A DNA stretch of 64,000 bases from Vibrio coralliilyticus (GTDB lineage: Bacteria; Pseudomonadota; Gammaproteobacteria; Enterobacterales; Vibrionaceae): positions 744,001 through 808,000 of the forward strand of contig NZ_CP024627.1 of assembly GCF_024449095.1 (NCBI RefSeq), written 5' to 3'. The notes below the pieces were generated by a model that was not told the DNA's origin, ran no database searches, and saw nothing but the letters and a program-made list of their open reading frames with translations. Both the position numbers and the translations under genes were made by a program. Positions 18,006 through 28,219 of the stretch are shown piece after piece (the stretch's first letter is position 1; every line of letters begins with the position of its first letter).

Positions 18006-19565
18006 ATGAGTAACCAAGCTGTAAATCAAGCGCCATCCAACAAGCCGAGTGGTATGGATCGCTTTTTAAACTTTATTGAACGCGCGGGTAATAAGATCCC
18101 AGATCCTGCTATTTTGTTTTTCTGGGCTCTAGTTATTACTTGGGCTGCGTCTGCTCTCCTTTCAAACGTCTCGTTTGATTTGTTAAACCCACGCACTGGC
18201 GAAGCACTTGCAATCAACAACCTTTTAACCGGCGAATCTCTAGCAAGCTTCCTCGCGAATATGGTGACAACATTCACTGGTTTTGCGCCTCTAGGTATCG
18301 TACTGGTTGCGATGCTTGGTGTAGGGGTAGCGGATTCTTCAGGCTTTATTACCACAGGCCTCAAGAAGATGCTTAACTTCACTCCAGCTAAGCTACTTAC
18401 TCCAATGCTTATTCTGGTTGCGATTGTTTCGCACACCGCGGCGGATGCAGGTTACGTTCTTGTTATTCCACTCGGTGGTATCATTTTCCATGCGGCTGGT
18501 CGTCACCCATTAGCGGGTATCGCTGCAGCATTCGCTGGCGTATCGGGTGGTTTCTCTGCAAACTTTATCCCTTCGGGTATCGACCCACTACTCGCTGGTT
18601 TCACACAAACTGCAGCACAGGTTCTTGATCCTGAATACGTTGTAAACCCACTTGCGAATATTTTCTTTACTGGTCTATCTTCAATCATCATTGTGGCGAT
18701 TGGTTGGTACGTAACAGAAAAAATCATCGAACCTCGCCTAGCGAAAACGCCAATCGACGAAGATGCAGAAAAAGCACCAGATCTAGGTTCTTTCACTGAA
18801 CTTGAGTCAAAAGCATTCCGCTATGCGGGTTGGGCGATGCTGGCAGGTATTGCTGTATTAATCGCAGCTATTATCCCTGAAAACTCGGCATTACGTTCTC
18901 CTGAAGGTGAAATTACAGCGTTTACCGCGCCGTTAATGAAGTCAATTGTTCCATTGATCTTCATTTTATTCATCATTCCAGGCTATGTGTATGGTAAAGT
19001 CTCGGGGACATTTAAGACCAGTAACGACATCATTAAAGCGATGGCGGACACTATGTCGACAATGGGTGCGTACATTGTTATGTCGTTCTTCTGTGCTCAG
19101 TTCCTGGCTGCATTTGCACAGTCGAATATTGGTACTATGCTAGCGCTATACGGTGCAGAAGGTCTGAAAGCAATGAACCTTCCGGGTGAAGCAACGATCA
19201 TCGGCATGATTCTGTTGACGGCTTCTGTAAACCTGCTAATTGGTTCTGCTTCTGCCAAATGGGCTTTAATTGGTCCAATTCTAGTACCAATGCTAATGGC
19301 TGTAGGTATTTCGCCAGAGCTTTCTCAAGCGGCATACCGCGTTGGTGATTCTGTATCGAACATTATCTCACCTCTGATGGTCTTCTTCCCTCTCGTCGTG
19401 GTTTACTGTCAGCGCTACGTGAAGTCGACTGGTATTGGTACTCTAGCATCTCTAATGATGCCATTCTCAATTGCAATGTTGATCGGTTGGTCTATTTTCC
19501 TAGTGGCATACTGGGCACTGGGTATCCCACTGGGCATTCAAGCTCCTTACACATATACGATGTAA
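18006..19565 (+). CDS. AbgT family transporter
   Basis: 519 residues with about ten hydrophobic segments and two hairpin regions of the AbgT family (PF03806). Recognisable stretches are FIERAGNKIPDPAILFFW near the N-terminus, VSHTAADAGYVLVIPLGG, and the late GDSVSNIISPLMVFFPLVV. E. coli AbgT takes up p-aminobenzoyl-glutamate; relatives such as MtrF and YdaH export sulphonamides and p-aminobenzoate. Which direction applies here is not visible. Start ATG 18006 with TATGGAG upstream. It stands alone, with a strong terminator downstream. Confidence 0.92.
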   Translation: MSNQAVNQAPSNKPSGMDRFLNFIERAGNKIPDPAILFFWALVITWAASALLSNVSFDLLNPRTGEALAINNLLTGESLASFLANMVTTFTGFAPLGIVLVAMLGVGVADSSGFITTGLKKMLNFTPAKLLTPMLILVAIVSHTAADAGYVLVIPLGGIIFHAAGRHPLAGIAAAFAGVSGGFSANFIPSGIDPLLAGFTQTAAQVLDPEYVVNPLANIFFTGLSSIIIVAIGWYVTEKIIEPRLAKTPIDEDAEKAPDLGSFTELESKAFRYAGWAMLAGIAVLIAAIIPENSALRSPEGEITAFTAPLMKSIVPLIFILFIIPGYVYGKVSGTFKTSNDIIKAMADTMSTMGAYIVMSFFCAQFLAAFAQSNIGTMLALYGAEGLKAMNLPGEATIIGMILLTASVNLLIGSASAKWALIGPILVPMLMAVGISPELSQAAYRVGDSVSNIISPLMVFFPLVVVYCQRYVKSTGIGTLASLMMPFSIAMLIGWSIFLVAYWALGIPLGIQAPYTYTM

Positions 19566-19587
19566 GTTGACAGCATGAGGATTGATG

Positions 19588-19620
19588 AGCGCCGGTTGAG
19601 AGACTGGCGCTTTTTTATTT
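19588..19620 (+). terminator. Terminator of the AbgT gene
   Basis: AGCGCCGGT pairs with ACTGGCGCT at 19588-19611 and is followed by six T. Confidence 0.85.
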
Positions 19621-19710
19621 TGTAGTGGTAATTGAGCGCTCTTTTACTCTCGTGGGGTTATGGGTAGAATCATACTCCCACTTCATCTGTGTTAGATTTT
19701 GGAGCCTTAA

Positions 19711-20217
19711 GTGTCAGATTCTCAGTTTTCCTCTCAAGATGAATTCTTCATGCGACGTGCGCTGGCGCTTGCTGCTCAGGCAGAGTTAGAGGGAGAAGTA
19801 CCTGTTGGTGCTGTCTTGGTCAAGGACGGAGAAGTGGTTGCTGAAGGTTGGAATCAGTCTATTGGTCATCATGATGCAACGGCACATGCAGAAATGCAGG
19901 TACTGCGTAAAGCAGGCCAAGTTTTGGAGAATTATCGTCTCCTTGATACAACCTTATATGTGACGCTGGAGCCGTGTCCAATGTGTGCCGGAGCTTTGCT
20001 TCATAGCAGAGTCAAACGTATCGTGTTCGGCGCTCCAGACTTAAAAGCGGGAGCAGCTGGAACAGTACTTAATTTGTTTGAGCACCAGGCAGCGTATCAC
20101 TACGCGGATATTGAAGCTGGATTATTGGAAGAAGAGTGTCGAGTGCAATTGCAAGCATTCTTTAAGCGTCGTCGTAAAGAGAACAAAGCGCAGAAACAGG
20201 CAAAGCGTTTTGAATGA
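19711..20217 (+). CDS. tadA: tRNA(Arg) adenosine-34 deaminase TadA
   Basis: 168 residues from GTG 19711 with GGAG ten bases upstream. Zinc-site residues are H59 and E61 in HAEMQVL and C89 and C92 in EPCPMCAGA, the deaminase signature. TadA converts the wobble adenosine of tRNA-Arg(ACG) to inosine and is usually essential. The N-terminus FFMRRALALAAQA and the basic C-terminal tail FKRRRKENKAQKQAKRFE, which contacts tRNA, agree with the family. In the proteobacterial standard layout mltF lies nearby on the opposite strand, as here. Confidence 0.96.
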   Translation: MSDSQFSSQDEFFMRRALALAAQAELEGEVPVGAVLVKDGEVVAEGWNQSIGHHDATAHAEMQVLRKAGQVLENYRLLDTTLYVTLEPCPMCAGALLHSRVKRIVFGAPDLKAGAAGTVLNLFEHQAAYHYADIEAGLLEEECRVQLQAFFKRRRKENKAQKQAKRFE

Positions 20218-20230
20218 AGGATAAGACTCT

Positions 20231-20258
20231 AGCAAACACCTGTGTCTAGGTGCTTGCT
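20231..20258. terminator. Hairpin between tadA and the 44-residue gene
   Basis: AGCAAACACCT pairs with AGGTGCTTGCT, one mismatch, around GTGTCT. There is no T tract on either strand, so termination strength is doubtful. Confidence 0.4.
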
Positions 20259-20262
20259 AGGA

Positions 20263-20397
20263 TTATGCGCAAATTAGCTGCATGAAGGCTCGATGACGAG
20301 CAATTACTTTCTTCTTATTGTTACTGAGCATTCTCTTACGGCGGTTTGCTGCCACCGTTTTATTAAGGCGTTTTGACCGCATTTTACGTCTACTCAT
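20263..20397 (-). CDS. Unrecognised 44-residue highly basic protein
   Basis: A short gene: ATG at 20397, stop TAA at 20263. It has an ideal ribosome site (GGAGG at 20405-20409, seven bases before ATG). The product begins MSRRKMRSKRLNKTVAANRR; 16 of 44 residues are Arg or Lys and there is no Asp or Glu, so it should bind nucleic acid, perhaps the ribosome. I recognise no family; ribosome-associated or phage-like small basic proteins are alternatives. It lies between convergent tadA and mltF with a hairpin right after its stop. Existence is supported by the ribosome site and hairpin, not by any homologue I can recall. Confidence 0.6.
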   Translation of the reverse strand: MSRRKMRSKRLNKTVAANRRKRMLSNNKKKVIARHRAFMQLICA

Positions 20398-20608
20398 AAA
20401 ACAACCTCCTACTATGAGTTATATCTGAATTATGGCTTTCTTATTCGAAGGTACTGATTACCTTGAGTAACTCGTCTTTTACCAGCCAATTGTTACTGTT
20501 TTAATAATGTTTGCAAGATCGCTAGCTTACGAGACTATGTGTGGGTAAGCACGCAAGAATTCAAGTGCATAATCACTAAACAGCGATAGTACACTTGAAA
20601 GCTGGCTT

Positions 20609-22129
20609 TTACTCTTGATTTGTTGGTGCTGCCGCTGAGCTGGCTGAAGCTGAAGAGACTGAACTTTCCGGCACTTCGATGACGGCAAGGTCGTCTATAC
20701 TGATGTCGCTATTATCTGCCGTTTGTTGCTCCACATGACCGATAATACTTTGGTAATAACGGCGAATGTTCTCGACGTAGTTTCTTGCTTCATCACCGCG
20801 AGCGTAGCCATATCGAGTCTGGCTGTAGTATTTTTTCTGGCGTAGTAATGGCAAGCGATCTTTTACATCGGCCCATGAATCCGGATTGCCCCCTTGTCTT
20901 TTGGTTAGTCTCCTTGCGTCCATCATATGACCGTAGCCAACATTGTAAGAAGCGAGAGCAAACCAGATTTTTTCATGGTCATCGACAGAATCGGGTATAC
21001 GAGAAACCATACGACGCAAGTAGTCTACGCCTCCTCGTACTGATTGCTTAGGGTCAAGTCGGTTTGTGACCCCGACGCTTTTAGCGGTGGGTAATGTCAG
21101 CATCATCATGCCACGAACACCCGTTGGGGACTTAGCTCGGGGATTCCAGTGTGACTCTTGATAAGCCAACGCAGCCACTAAACGCCAGTCAAACTCTTCA
21201 GAATATTTTTTAAATAACGGTGACCATTTAGGCAGTTTGGAGTCAAGGGCACGGATAAATGCGCGTGTGTCAACATAATCAAAGCTGCCGATATGACCAA
21301 TATATTTTTCTTCAAGTGAGGCGAGATGGCCTGATTGTTTGGTGTAACCAAAGAATTCAATCATCAATGCATATAAGCTTTCATCTTCTGAACGGCGAAC
21401 AAACCAAGAGATGGGTTGATCTTCTGTGAGTTCAAAGGCTAATGCAATATCAGGGTAGATTCGCTGCGATAGGGATACTTCGACGGAATCGGCGATAGTG
21501 AACATCAGATCACCATCAGATACCTGTTTAAGGAGATCGCTTACCTCCGCTTCAGGATCTATTTCAAATGCAAAGTCAGGATAGGCTTCTTGCTTTATGG
21601 CGTTCAGAGTCTGCTTCACATGTGAATCACTAACGATTTTTAGGGTAGGTTGATCATCTTCCCCTTCAATTTGATCAGGTTGTTTACTGAGAAGCTGTTC
21701 TAAATTACGTGGTCGCCATTGGCCCTTTTTGTAGACCACTTGTTGGCTGACATAATAATAAGCAGGGCCGGGACGGAATCGCTCCATACGCTCAGCAGAT
21801 TGAGTTAAGCCAGCAGCAATAATATCAATTTCGCCTTTGGCCAGTGCAGGGTAGAGCGATGAGATTCGGTAGGCCGGCTTCATTTCCAGTTGTACGCCTA
21901 GCTCATTGGCAAACTCACGAGCCAGTTCATAATCCAATCCCGCAGGGCCATCGGGACCAATATAGTAAGACAACTGATTGTTCAAGGTGCCGACACGCAA
22001 TACGCCACGCTCGCGTATTTGGTCTAAATCACTTTTAGGCTCTGATTCAATTTGACAGCCGGATAACATCAATACAGCAAACAGCAAGGCGCTAATTGAT
22101 GTCCAACAGTTCAAGTAATGCTTCTTCAT
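20609..22129 (-). CDS. mltF: Membrane-bound lytic murein transglycosylase F
   Basis: 506 residues. Lipoprotein-type signal with lipobox LSGC (Cys25). Then a solute-binding-protein-like domain (SBP_bac_3) from GVLRVGTLNNQLSYYIGPDG to about residue 260, and a C-terminal SLT domain with catalytic glutamate in AYQESHWNPRAKSPTGVRG and MMLTLPTAKSVGV. It cleaves peptidoglycan glycosidic bonds with formation of anhydro-muropeptides. The C-terminal tail after residue 475 is serine- and alanine-rich and probably disordered. Divergent from purL; the gap holds the purL promoter. Confidence 0.96.
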   Translation of the reverse strand: MKKHYLNCWTSISALLFAVLMLSGCQIESEPKSDLDQIRERGVLRVGTLNNQLSYYIGPDGPAGLDYELAREFANELGVQLEMKPAYRISSLYPALAKGEIDIIAAGLTQSAERMERFRPGPAYYYVSQQVVYKKGQWRPRNLEQLLSKQPDQIEGEDDQPTLKIVSDSHVKQTLNAIKQEAYPDFAFEIDPEAEVSDLLKQVSDGDLMFTIADSVEVSLSQRIYPDIALAFELTEDQPISWFVRRSEDESLYALMIEFFGYTKQSGHLASLEEKYIGHIGSFDYVDTRAFIRALDSKLPKWSPLFKKYSEEFDWRLVAALAYQESHWNPRAKSPTGVRGMMMLTLPTAKSVGVTNRLDPKQSVRGGVDYLRRMVSRIPDSVDDHEKIWFALASYNVGYGHMMDARRLTKRQGGNPDSWADVKDRLPLLRQKKYYSQTRYGYARGDEARNYVENIRRYYQSIIGHVEQQTADNSDISIDDLAVIEVPESSVSSASASSAAAPTNQE

Positions 22130-22262
22130 TCACATCATTCTCATACTTCCAGTAGGGCATTTATATCAAAGTGTCATAACAAGGCAAGACAATCAGAGTG
22201 AGTTCGGGTTAAAGATTTAAAATTAGGATTTTTGCGGTAATTCAAATTTGATGAAAAAAATG

Positions 22263-22278
22263 ACGCAAACGGTTGCTT
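22263..22278. promoter_or_regulatory. PurR operator of purL
   Basis: ACGCAAACGGTTGCTT matches the PurR box ACGCAAACGTTTGCGT at 13 of 16 positions and ends 6 bp before the purL -35 element. Confidence 0.85.
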
Positions 22279-22284
22279 TTGGTG

Positions 22285-22313
22285 TTACATCACAAAAATA
22301 AATCCTTTATAAT
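22285..22313 (+). promoter_or_regulatory. Sigma-70 promoter of purL
   Basis: TTACAT at 22285-22290, a 17-bp spacer and TATAAT at 22308-22313. It gives a leader of roughly 140 nt before the purL ATG. Confidence 0.7.
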
Positions 22314-22458
22314 GCGCCCGCAAAGGAGAGGTGGAATCGGCATAGGTTTTAGAATTCTAGGGAATAGCTTCGAAGTAAAACAGCCTAACCCACTGAATTT
22401 ATTCCAATATCACCTCAGGTCAGTAGACCTTAACCAATTGCATAAGAGACCTAAGTAC

Positions 22459-25400
22459 ATGAGAATTTTTCGTGGCTCCCCAGCTCTATCTGAATTTCGT
22501 GTTAACAAGCTTCTAGAGCTTTGTCGTGAATTGAGCTTGCCAGTAACAGGTATTTACGCTGAATTTACCCACTTTGCTGATCTAACGGCAGATCTAGACG
22601 CATCTGAAGTTGAGAAGTTAGAAAAGTTACTGACTTACGGTCCAACTATTGAAGAGCATGAGCCAACTGGTCTGCTGCTTCTAGTTACGCCTCGTCCAGG
22701 CACTATCTCTCCTTGGTCATCAAAATCGACAGACATCGCAAATAACTGTGGTCTGGACAAGGTGGTTCGTCTTGAGCGTGGTACAGCGTACTACGTTGAA
22801 ACATCTGCAGAGCTAACTGAGCTTCAATTGGTTGAGCTAAAAGCAATTATCCACGATCGCATGATGGAAGTGGTTTTTGCTGACTTTGACTCAGCGAATG
22901 CACTTTTCCAAGTGGCAGAGCCAGCACCTGTAGCTGACGTTGACCTACTTTCTGGTGGTCGTGCTGCGCTTGAAAACGCAAACGTTACCCTAGGTCTTGC
23001 ACTTGCAGACGATGAAATTGAATACCTTTACGATGCGTTCGTAAATAAGCTCGATCGTAACCCAACAGACATCGAGCTAATGATGTTCGCCCAGGCGAAC
23101 TCAGAGCACTGTCGTCACAAGATCTTCAACGCAGACTGGACTATCGACGGCATTAAGCAAGAGAAGTCTCTGTTCAAGATGATCAAAAACACATTCGAAA
23201 CGACACCAGATAACGTGCTGTCCGCTTACAAAGATAACGCAGCAGTAATGGTCGGTTCAGAGGTTGGTCGTTTCTTCCCGAATCCAGAAACTCGCCAGTA
23301 CGGTTACAACCAAGAGAAAGCCCATATTCTAATGAAGGTGGAAACGCACAACCACCCAACGGCTATTTCTCCATGGCCGGGCGCATCTACAGGTTCTGGT
23401 GGTGAAATCCGCGACGAAGGCGCAACAGGTATTGGCGGTAAGCCAAAAGCCGGTCTTGTTGGATTTACGACTTCTAACCTACGTATTCCTGGTTTTGAAC
23501 AGCCATGGGAAACAGACTTCGGTAAGCCTGGCCGCATTGTTAACGCACTAGATATCATGCTAGAAGGCCCATTGGGTGGCGCGGCGTTTAACAACGAATT
23601 TGGTCGTCCTAACCTACTAGGTTACTTCCGTACTTACGAAGAAAAAGTGAACTCTCACGCTGGTGAAGAGGTTCGTGGTTACCACAAACCAATCATGATT
23701 GCTGGTGGTATGGGTAACATCCGTGACGAGCACGTACAGAAGAAAGAGATCCCAGTCGGTGCAAGCCTAATCGTTCTTGGCGGTCCTGCAATGAACATCG
23801 GTCTTGGCGGTGGTGCTGCTTCTTCAATGGCATCTGGTCAATCAGCTGAAGACCTAGATTTCGCTTCAGTACAGCGTGAAAACCCAGAGATGGAGCGTCG
23901 CTGTCAGGAAGTGATCGACCGTTGTTGGCAGCTTGGTGAACAGAACCCAATCGCATTCATCCACGATGTAGGTGCGGGCGGTATCTCTAACGCACTTCCT
24001 GAGCTTGTAGACGATGGCGAGCGTGGTGGTATCTTCCAACTGCGTGACGTACCAAACGACGAGCCGGGCATGAGCCCACTTGAGATCTGGTGTAACGAAT
24101 CTCAAGAGCGTTACGTAATGGCAGTTGCGCCAGAGAACATGGAAGTATTCGATGCGATCTGTAAGCGTGAACGTGCACCATACGCAGTCGTAGGTGTGGC
24201 AACAGAAGAGCGTGAACTGAAACTTGAAGATTCACACTTCGACAACACGCCAATTGACATGCCAATGGATGTGCTTCTTGGTAAGACGCCTAAGATGCAC
24301 CGTGATGCGAAAACGCTAAAAGCAAACAACCCGGCGGTTAACCGTGACGGCATCGAGCTGAACGAAGCCGTGGATCGCGTTCTACGCCTTCCAACGGTTG
24401 CAGAAAAAACATTCCTTATTACTATCGGTGACCGCACCGTTACTGGCCTTGTTGCACGTGACCAAATGGTTGGCCCTTGGCAGGTTCCAGTAGCTAACTG
24501 CGCAGTAACCGCAGCAAGCTACGACACTTACCACGGTGAAGCGATGTCGATGGGTGAGCGCACACCAGTTGCTCTACTAGATTTCGGTGCTTCAGCTCGT
24601 CTAGCGGTGGGTGAGGCAATCACGAACATCGCAGCGACTAACATCGGTGATATCAAACACATTAAACTGTCTGCAAACTGGATGTCTCCAGCTGGCCACC
24701 CGGGCGAAGACGCAGGTCTTTACGAAGCGGTGAAAGCGGTGGGTGAAGAGCTATGTCCAGCACTTGGTCTGACTATCCCCGTGGGTAAAGACTCAATGTC
24801 GATGAAGACCAAGTGGGAAGAGAATGGCGAACAGAAAGAAGTAACGTCTCCGCTATCTCTAATCATCACGGCGTTTGCTCGTGTTGAAGATGTTCGTAAG
24901 ACAATCACACCTCAGCTTCGCACAGATAAAGGCAATACTAGCCTTGTCCTAATCGACCTAGGTAACGGTCAAAACCGTCTAGGTGCAACGGCTCTAGCAC
25001 AGGTTTACAAGCAGCTTGGTGATAAGCCAGCAGACGTAGATAACGCAGCCCAGCTAAAAGGTTTCTACGAAGGCGTTCAAGCACTTGTTGCGAACGATCA
25101 AGTCGTGGCTTACCACGATAAGGGCGATGGCGGTCTATTCGTTACTCTTGCTGAGATGGCATTCGCAGGTCACTGTGGTGTTAAAGCGAATATTGAAGCA
25201 CTAGGTGACGACGCTCTAGCAGTTCTATTTAACGAAGAGTTAGGCGCAGTGCTTCAGGTTAAGAATGACGACCTAGATGCTGTACTTTCAACGCTAGCTG
25301 CAAACGGCCTTGAGGCATGTTCACACGTAATCGGTTCTGTAGAAGCGTCTGACGAGCTGGTGATCACTTCTGGTGAGACAGTGGTTCTAGAGCGTAACCG

Positions 25401-26355
25401 TACTGAACTACGTACTATCTGGGCTGAGACAACGCATAAGATGCAAGCTCTACGTGATAACCCAGCATGTGCTGACCAAGAGCACGAAGCGAAGAAAGAC
25501 AATTCTGACCCAGGTCTGAACGTTAAACTAAGCTTCGATGTAAACGAAGACATTGCAGCACCTTACATTGCTAAAGGTGCTAAACCTAAGATGGCAATTC
25601 TGCGTGAGCAGGGTGTTAACTCTCACGTTGAAATGGCAGCAGCGTTTGACCGTGCAGGCTTTGAAGCAACTGATATTCACATGAGCGATATCCTAACTGG
25701 TCAAGCCGTTCTAGAAGAGTACCAAGGCCTAGTGGCTTGTGGTGGTTTCTCTTACGGTGACGTACTAGGCGCAGGTGAAGGTTGGGCGAAATCTATCTTG
25801 TTCAACGAGCAAGCTCGTAACCAGTTCCAAGGCTTCTTCCAGCGTGAAGATACCTTCTCTCTAGGTGTGTGTAACGGCTGTCAGATGCTATCAAACCTGA
25901 AAGAGCTAATCCCAGGTGCAGATCTATGGCCACGCTTCGTTCGTAACGAATCTGAGCGCTTTGAAGCTCGCTTTAGCCTAGTGGAAGTTCAGAAATCTGA
26001 CTCTGTATTCTTCGACGGCATGGCAGGTTCTCGTATGCCAATCGCAGTGTCTCACGGTGAAGGTCGCGTAGAAGTGCGTGATGCTGACCACCTAGCCGCG
26101 ATTGAAGCATCAGGTACAGTGGCCGTTCGCTACGTGGACAACCACGGTAACCCAACACAGCAATACCCGAACAACCCGAACGGTTCGCCAAACGCAATCA
26201 CAGGTCTAACGACTCAAGATGGCCGCGTAACTATCATGATGCCTCACCCAGAGCGTGTATTCCGCACTGTGGCGAACTCATGGTCTCCAGAAGGTTGGGG
26301 CGAGAACGGTGCTTGGATGCGTATGTTCCAAAACGCACGTAAGAATGTCGGTTAA
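22459..26355 (+). CDS. purL: Phosphoribosylformylglycinamidine synthase (large type)
   Basis: 1298 residues from ATG 22459 ([14 protein letters not shown]), matching the length of the single-chain gamma-proteobacterial enzyme. The open frame runs upstream to 22273 but crosses the promoter. Seen in order: N-terminal PurS-like domain, the FGAM-synthase domains with [20 protein letters not shown], a repeated synthase half with [18 protein letters not shown], and a class I glutaminase domain with [10 protein letters not shown] (nucleophile Cys) and late [10 protein letters not shown]. It makes FGAM from FGAR and glutamine in purine synthesis. A PurR operator and promoter lie upstream. Confidence 0.98.
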   Translation: MRIFRGSPALSEFRVNKLLELCRELSLPVTGIYAEFTHFADLTADLDASEVEKLEKLLTYGPTIEEHEPTGLLLLVTPRPGTISPWSSKSTDIANNCGLDKVVRLERGTAYYVETSAELTELQLVELKAIIHDRMMEVVFADFDSANALFQVAEPAPVADVDLLSGGRAALENANVTLGLALADDEIEYLYDAFVNKLDRNPTDIELMMFAQANSEHCRHKIFNADWTIDGIKQEKSLFKMIKNTFETTPDNVLSAYKDNAAVMVGSEVGRFFPNPETRQYGYNQEKAHILMKVETHNHPTAISPWPGASTGSGGEIRDEGATGIGGKPKAGLVGFTTSNLRIPGFEQPWETDFGKPGRIVNALDIMLEGPLGGAAFNNEFGRPNLLGYFRTYEEKVNSHAGEEVRGYHKPIMIAGGMGNIRDEHVQKKEIPVGASLIVLGGPAMNIGLGGGAASSMASGQSAEDLDFASVQRENPEMERRCQEVIDRCWQLGEQNPIAFIHDVGAGGISNALPELVDDGERGGIFQLRDVPNDEPGMSPLEIWCNESQERYVMAVAPENMEVFDAICKRERAPYAVVGVATEERELKLEDSHFDNTPIDMPMDVLLGKTPKMHRDAKTLKANNPAVNRDGIELNEAVDRVLRLPTVAEKTFLITIGDRTVTGLVARDQMVGPWQVPVANCAVTAASYDTYHGEAMSMGERTPVALLDFGASARLAVGEAITNIAATNIGDIKHIKLSANWMSPAGHPGEDAGLYEAVKAVGEELCPALGLTIPVGKDSMSMKTKWEENGEQKEVTSPLSLIITAFARVEDVRKTITPQLRTDKGNTSLVLIDLGNGQNRLGATALAQVYKQLGDKPADVDNAAQLKGFYEGVQALVANDQVVAYHDKGDGGLFVTLAEMAFAGHCGVKANIEALGDDALAVLFNEELGAVLQVKNDDLDAVLSTLAANGLEACSHVIGSVEASDELVITSGETVVLERNRTELRTIWAETTHKMQALRDNPACADQEHEAKKDNSDPGLNVKLSFDVNEDIAAPYIAKGAKPKMAILREQGVNSHVEMAAAFDRAGFEATDIHMSDILTGQAVLEEYQGLVACGGFSYGDVLGAGEGWAKSILFNEQARNQFQGFFQREDTFSLGVCNGCQMLSNLKELIPGADLWPRFVRNESERFEARFSLVEVQKSDSVFFDGMAGSRMPIAVSHGEGRVEVRDADHLAAIEASGTVAVRYVDNHGNPTQQYPNNPNGSPNAITGLTTQDGRVTIMMPHPERVFRTVANSWSPEGWGENGAWMRMFQNARKNVG

Positions 26356-26380
26356 CAGGTATTAGCTGTTATTGAAAAGT

Positions 26381-26414
26381 AAAAGCGCAGACCGAAAAGT
26401 CTGCGCTTTTTATT
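26381..26414 (+). terminator. Terminator of purL
   Basis: AAAGCGCAGAC and GTCTGCGCTTT make an 11-bp perfect stem, followed by TTTATT. Confidence 0.9.
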
Positions 26415-26521
26415 TGTTGAAAAATCTATAGCCAACGGCTCTTTTTTACGCTCTAATACCGCGCTTGCCAAGGGATGGCTAAATCCCTCAATACTCTATT
26501 AGAATCCCTTAGGAAATGAAT

Positions 26522-26872
26522 ATGTCGAACAACAAAAAATTTGCCATTCGTGTGACTGAAAAGCGTAATGGTTGGTGTGCAGAGATCACTCGTCAAGTGA
26601 CATCACGTAAAACATCTGTGTCTAAGCGTGAAGCTGGCTTTGAAACAGAAGCTTTAGCGCAAGAGTGGGCGGAGAAAGAGCTAGCGGGTTTCATCCAAAA
26701 CCAAGCGGCCCGTAACGAACGTAAAGGTGAAGCACGTAAAGTTCGTGTTGAGCGTGAAGAGCGTCTAGCGCAAGAAGCCGCTGAAAAGAAGGCACGTTAC
26801 GAAGAAGCGAAGCGCACAGCGGCAGCGCAAGCTGAATTAGATGATGAAGATGATTTTTTCGACGAAGAGTAA
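26522..26872 (+). CDS. DUF3622 family protein
   Basis: About 116 residues. The N-terminal 50 residues (KKFAIRVTEKRNGWCAEITR and the following KTSVSKREAGFETEALAQEWAEKEL) are the DUF3622 domain found mainly in Vibrio, with a predicted beta-sheet fold. The rest is a charged helix with many E, K, R and A, and an acidic end DDEDDFFDEE. Start is ATG 26522, because AGGA at 26511-26514 is well spaced for it but too close to ATG 26516. No function is known. Confidence 0.85.
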   Translation: MSNNKKFAIRVTEKRNGWCAEITRQVTSRKTSVSKREAGFETEALAQEWAEKELAGFIQNQAARNERKGEARKVRVEREERLAQEAAEKKARYEEAKRTAAAQAELDDEDDFFDEE

Positions 26873-26883
26873 TCAATTCTAAT

Positions 26884-26912
26884 AAAAAACCGCCTACTTA
26901 GGCGGTTTTTAT
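26884..26912. terminator. Bidirectional terminator between DUF3622 and DUF4250 genes
   Basis: AAAACCGCCT and AGGCGGTTTT with a four-base loop; A run on the left and T run on the right, so it works for both converging genes. Confidence 0.88.
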
Positions 26913-26929
26913 ATCCGATAACGCTTTGA

Positions 26930-27121
26930 TTAGCGAAATTGTCCTGCTTCTGGGAGGAAATCAAAACCTGCGGAAGCGAGTTTAGTCTCTAGTGCTGACT
27001 TATCGATATCAAAATACGTAGCCAGCTTATCTAAATCACCACCAAAGTCATCTCGTAGCTTCATGTTGACGATGCTCATCAGCATGATTGGATCCATCGT
27101 TTCAAAGTTCGCTAAGTTCAT
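26930..27121 (-). CDS. DUF4250 family protein
   Basis: 63 residues from ATG 27121 ([20 protein letters not shown]). The upstream frame to 27238 lies inside the neighbouring yaeP gene and is rejected. The family is a small helical protein that resembles a helix-turn-helix unit (DLDKLATYFDIDKSALETKL). Its function is unknown. The ATG overlaps the last base of the yaeP stop codon (TAATG), so translation is coupled. Confidence 0.82.
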   Translation of the reverse strand: MNLANFETMDPIMLMSIVNMKLRDDFGGDLDKLATYFDIDKSALETKLASAGFDFLPEAGQFR

Positions 27122-27327
27122 TATTGATCCTCGAAATCTGAAATCAGCAGATTCGCTGCTGCAAATGCCGCTTTGTCTCTTACATGTTGCGGGAGGCTGA
27201 TATCCGCTGCAATATCGTTTAACGCGCGTAGTGAACAAGCAATCGCTTTAGGCACATAGGCCTGATCGCCACTGCCAATTTGCGCATAGAGCTCGCGAAC
27301 CAAGTCGCAGCAATCATATATTTTCAT
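27121..27327 (-). CDS. yaeP: UPF0253 protein (YaeP family)
   Basis: 68 residues clearly related to E. coli Yae[20 protein letters not shown] and the end [18 protein letters not shown] line up with the family (UPF0253). No known function. The stop codon overlaps the start of the DUF4250 gene, forming a two-gene unit read on the minus strand. Start at ATG 27327; I see no strong ribosome site other than AGGTTAAC a few bases upstream. Confidence 0.82.
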   Translation of the reverse strand: MKIYDCCDLVRELYAQIGSGDQAYVPKAIACSLRALNDIAADISLPQHVRDKAAFAAANLLISDFEDQ

Positions 27328-27453
27328 GTTGTTAACCTAATAATTAAATGAGAACTGCTCTCAAATATACACAGGCTGTGATTGAAACTCAAAGCAACGG
27401 TTTGTTCTGGCTCAAACTCAAGGCAGCGATGCTGGATTTTTGTTCGCTTTGGC

Positions 27454-28104
27454 TTAGTCTTGCAGTTGTTGCTCAAGCTGGAAAGTTACCTCCGGCGCCA
27501 GTTGTAACTGTTTGGCTAGCTCCTGCAAATAGGCTTTCTCCATGAAATTCTGTTCATCGACAACAATTAGAGACGCGAGATAAATCTCTGAAGCTTGTTG
27601 TGGTGACTGAGCGAGTCGAGCAATTTCGCTTGGATCGAGAGGTTTGTTTAGCTCATTGTGGAGCATGGTTTGTAACCCAGCATCCGCACCAGCTTCTTTC
27701 AGTGTGGACTCTATGCGCTGCATTTCTTCTGCGTCGACATGACCATCTGCTTTTGCAGCGGCAATCATAGCTTTGATGATGAGCTCGTTATGAATAGTAT
27801 CGTTGGCATTAAAATCTTCTTGTACTGAGGTTGTTTTTTGCTTGCCTTGCCAATTATTGTAAACGGTATAAGCCAGCGCCCCTAGAGCCGCTGCGCCTCC
27901 AATTTTAAGTGCATTTTTACCGACTTTTTTGCCAAGCTTTTTACTTTTTTTAGACCCCATGAGTAGGTTGACTAAGCCACCACCCACTGCACCTGCTCCA
28001 AGAGATTTTAGCGCTCCAGAGCTAGATTGCTGTTGCACTTTCTGTTGGCCTTGACGAACAAGATCTGAGTTTAGAGCCTGATTCAATAAACTTTTTAAAT
28101 CCAT
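27454..28104 (-). CDS. DUF533/YebE-like protein with TerB-type domain
   Basis: 216 residues. The N-terminal part is disordered and basic, then a glycine-rich hydrophobic stretch GALKSLGAGAVGGGLVNLLMG and IGGAAALGALAYTVYNNW, a probable membrane segment. The C-terminal domain has the TerB-like helical motif IIKAMIAAAKADGHVDAEEM with acidic residues that resemble a metal-binding loop. This is the DUF533/YebE family, associated with envelope stress in E. coli; that role here is inferred. SD GGAGG lies upstream of the ATG at 28104. Confidence 0.85.
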   Translation of the reverse strand: MDLKSLLNQALNSDLVRQGQQKVQQQSSSGALKSLGAGAVGGGLVNLLMGSKKSKKLGKKVGKNALKIGGAAALGALAYTVYNNWQGKQKTTSVQEDFNANDTIHNELIIKAMIAAAKADGHVDAEEMQRIESTLKEAGADAGLQTMLHNELNKPLDPSEIARLAQSPQQASEIYLASLIVVDEQNFMEKAYLQELAKQLQLAPEVTFQLEQQLQD

Positions 28105-28165
28105 TCTGGACCTCCTTAGTTTTGTTCAGACTAACTGAGTCAATATGAATTGAAGATTAATAGAA

Positions 28166-28194
28166 GCAAAAAGGCGAGCACAGAGCTCGCCTTT
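28166..28194 (-). terminator. Terminator of purM-purN
   Basis: AAAGGCGAGC and GCTCGCCTTT with loop ACAGA; on the minus strand followed by TTTTGCTTC. It lies about 25 bp past the purN stop. Confidence 0.85.
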
Positions 28195-28219
28195 GATCGC
28201 AGAGTTTGCACGGCTGATA

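Noticed and set aside
22273..22458. 62-codon N-terminal extension of purL
   Set aside because: It runs through the purL promoter and into the leader; the conserved protein starts at 22459.
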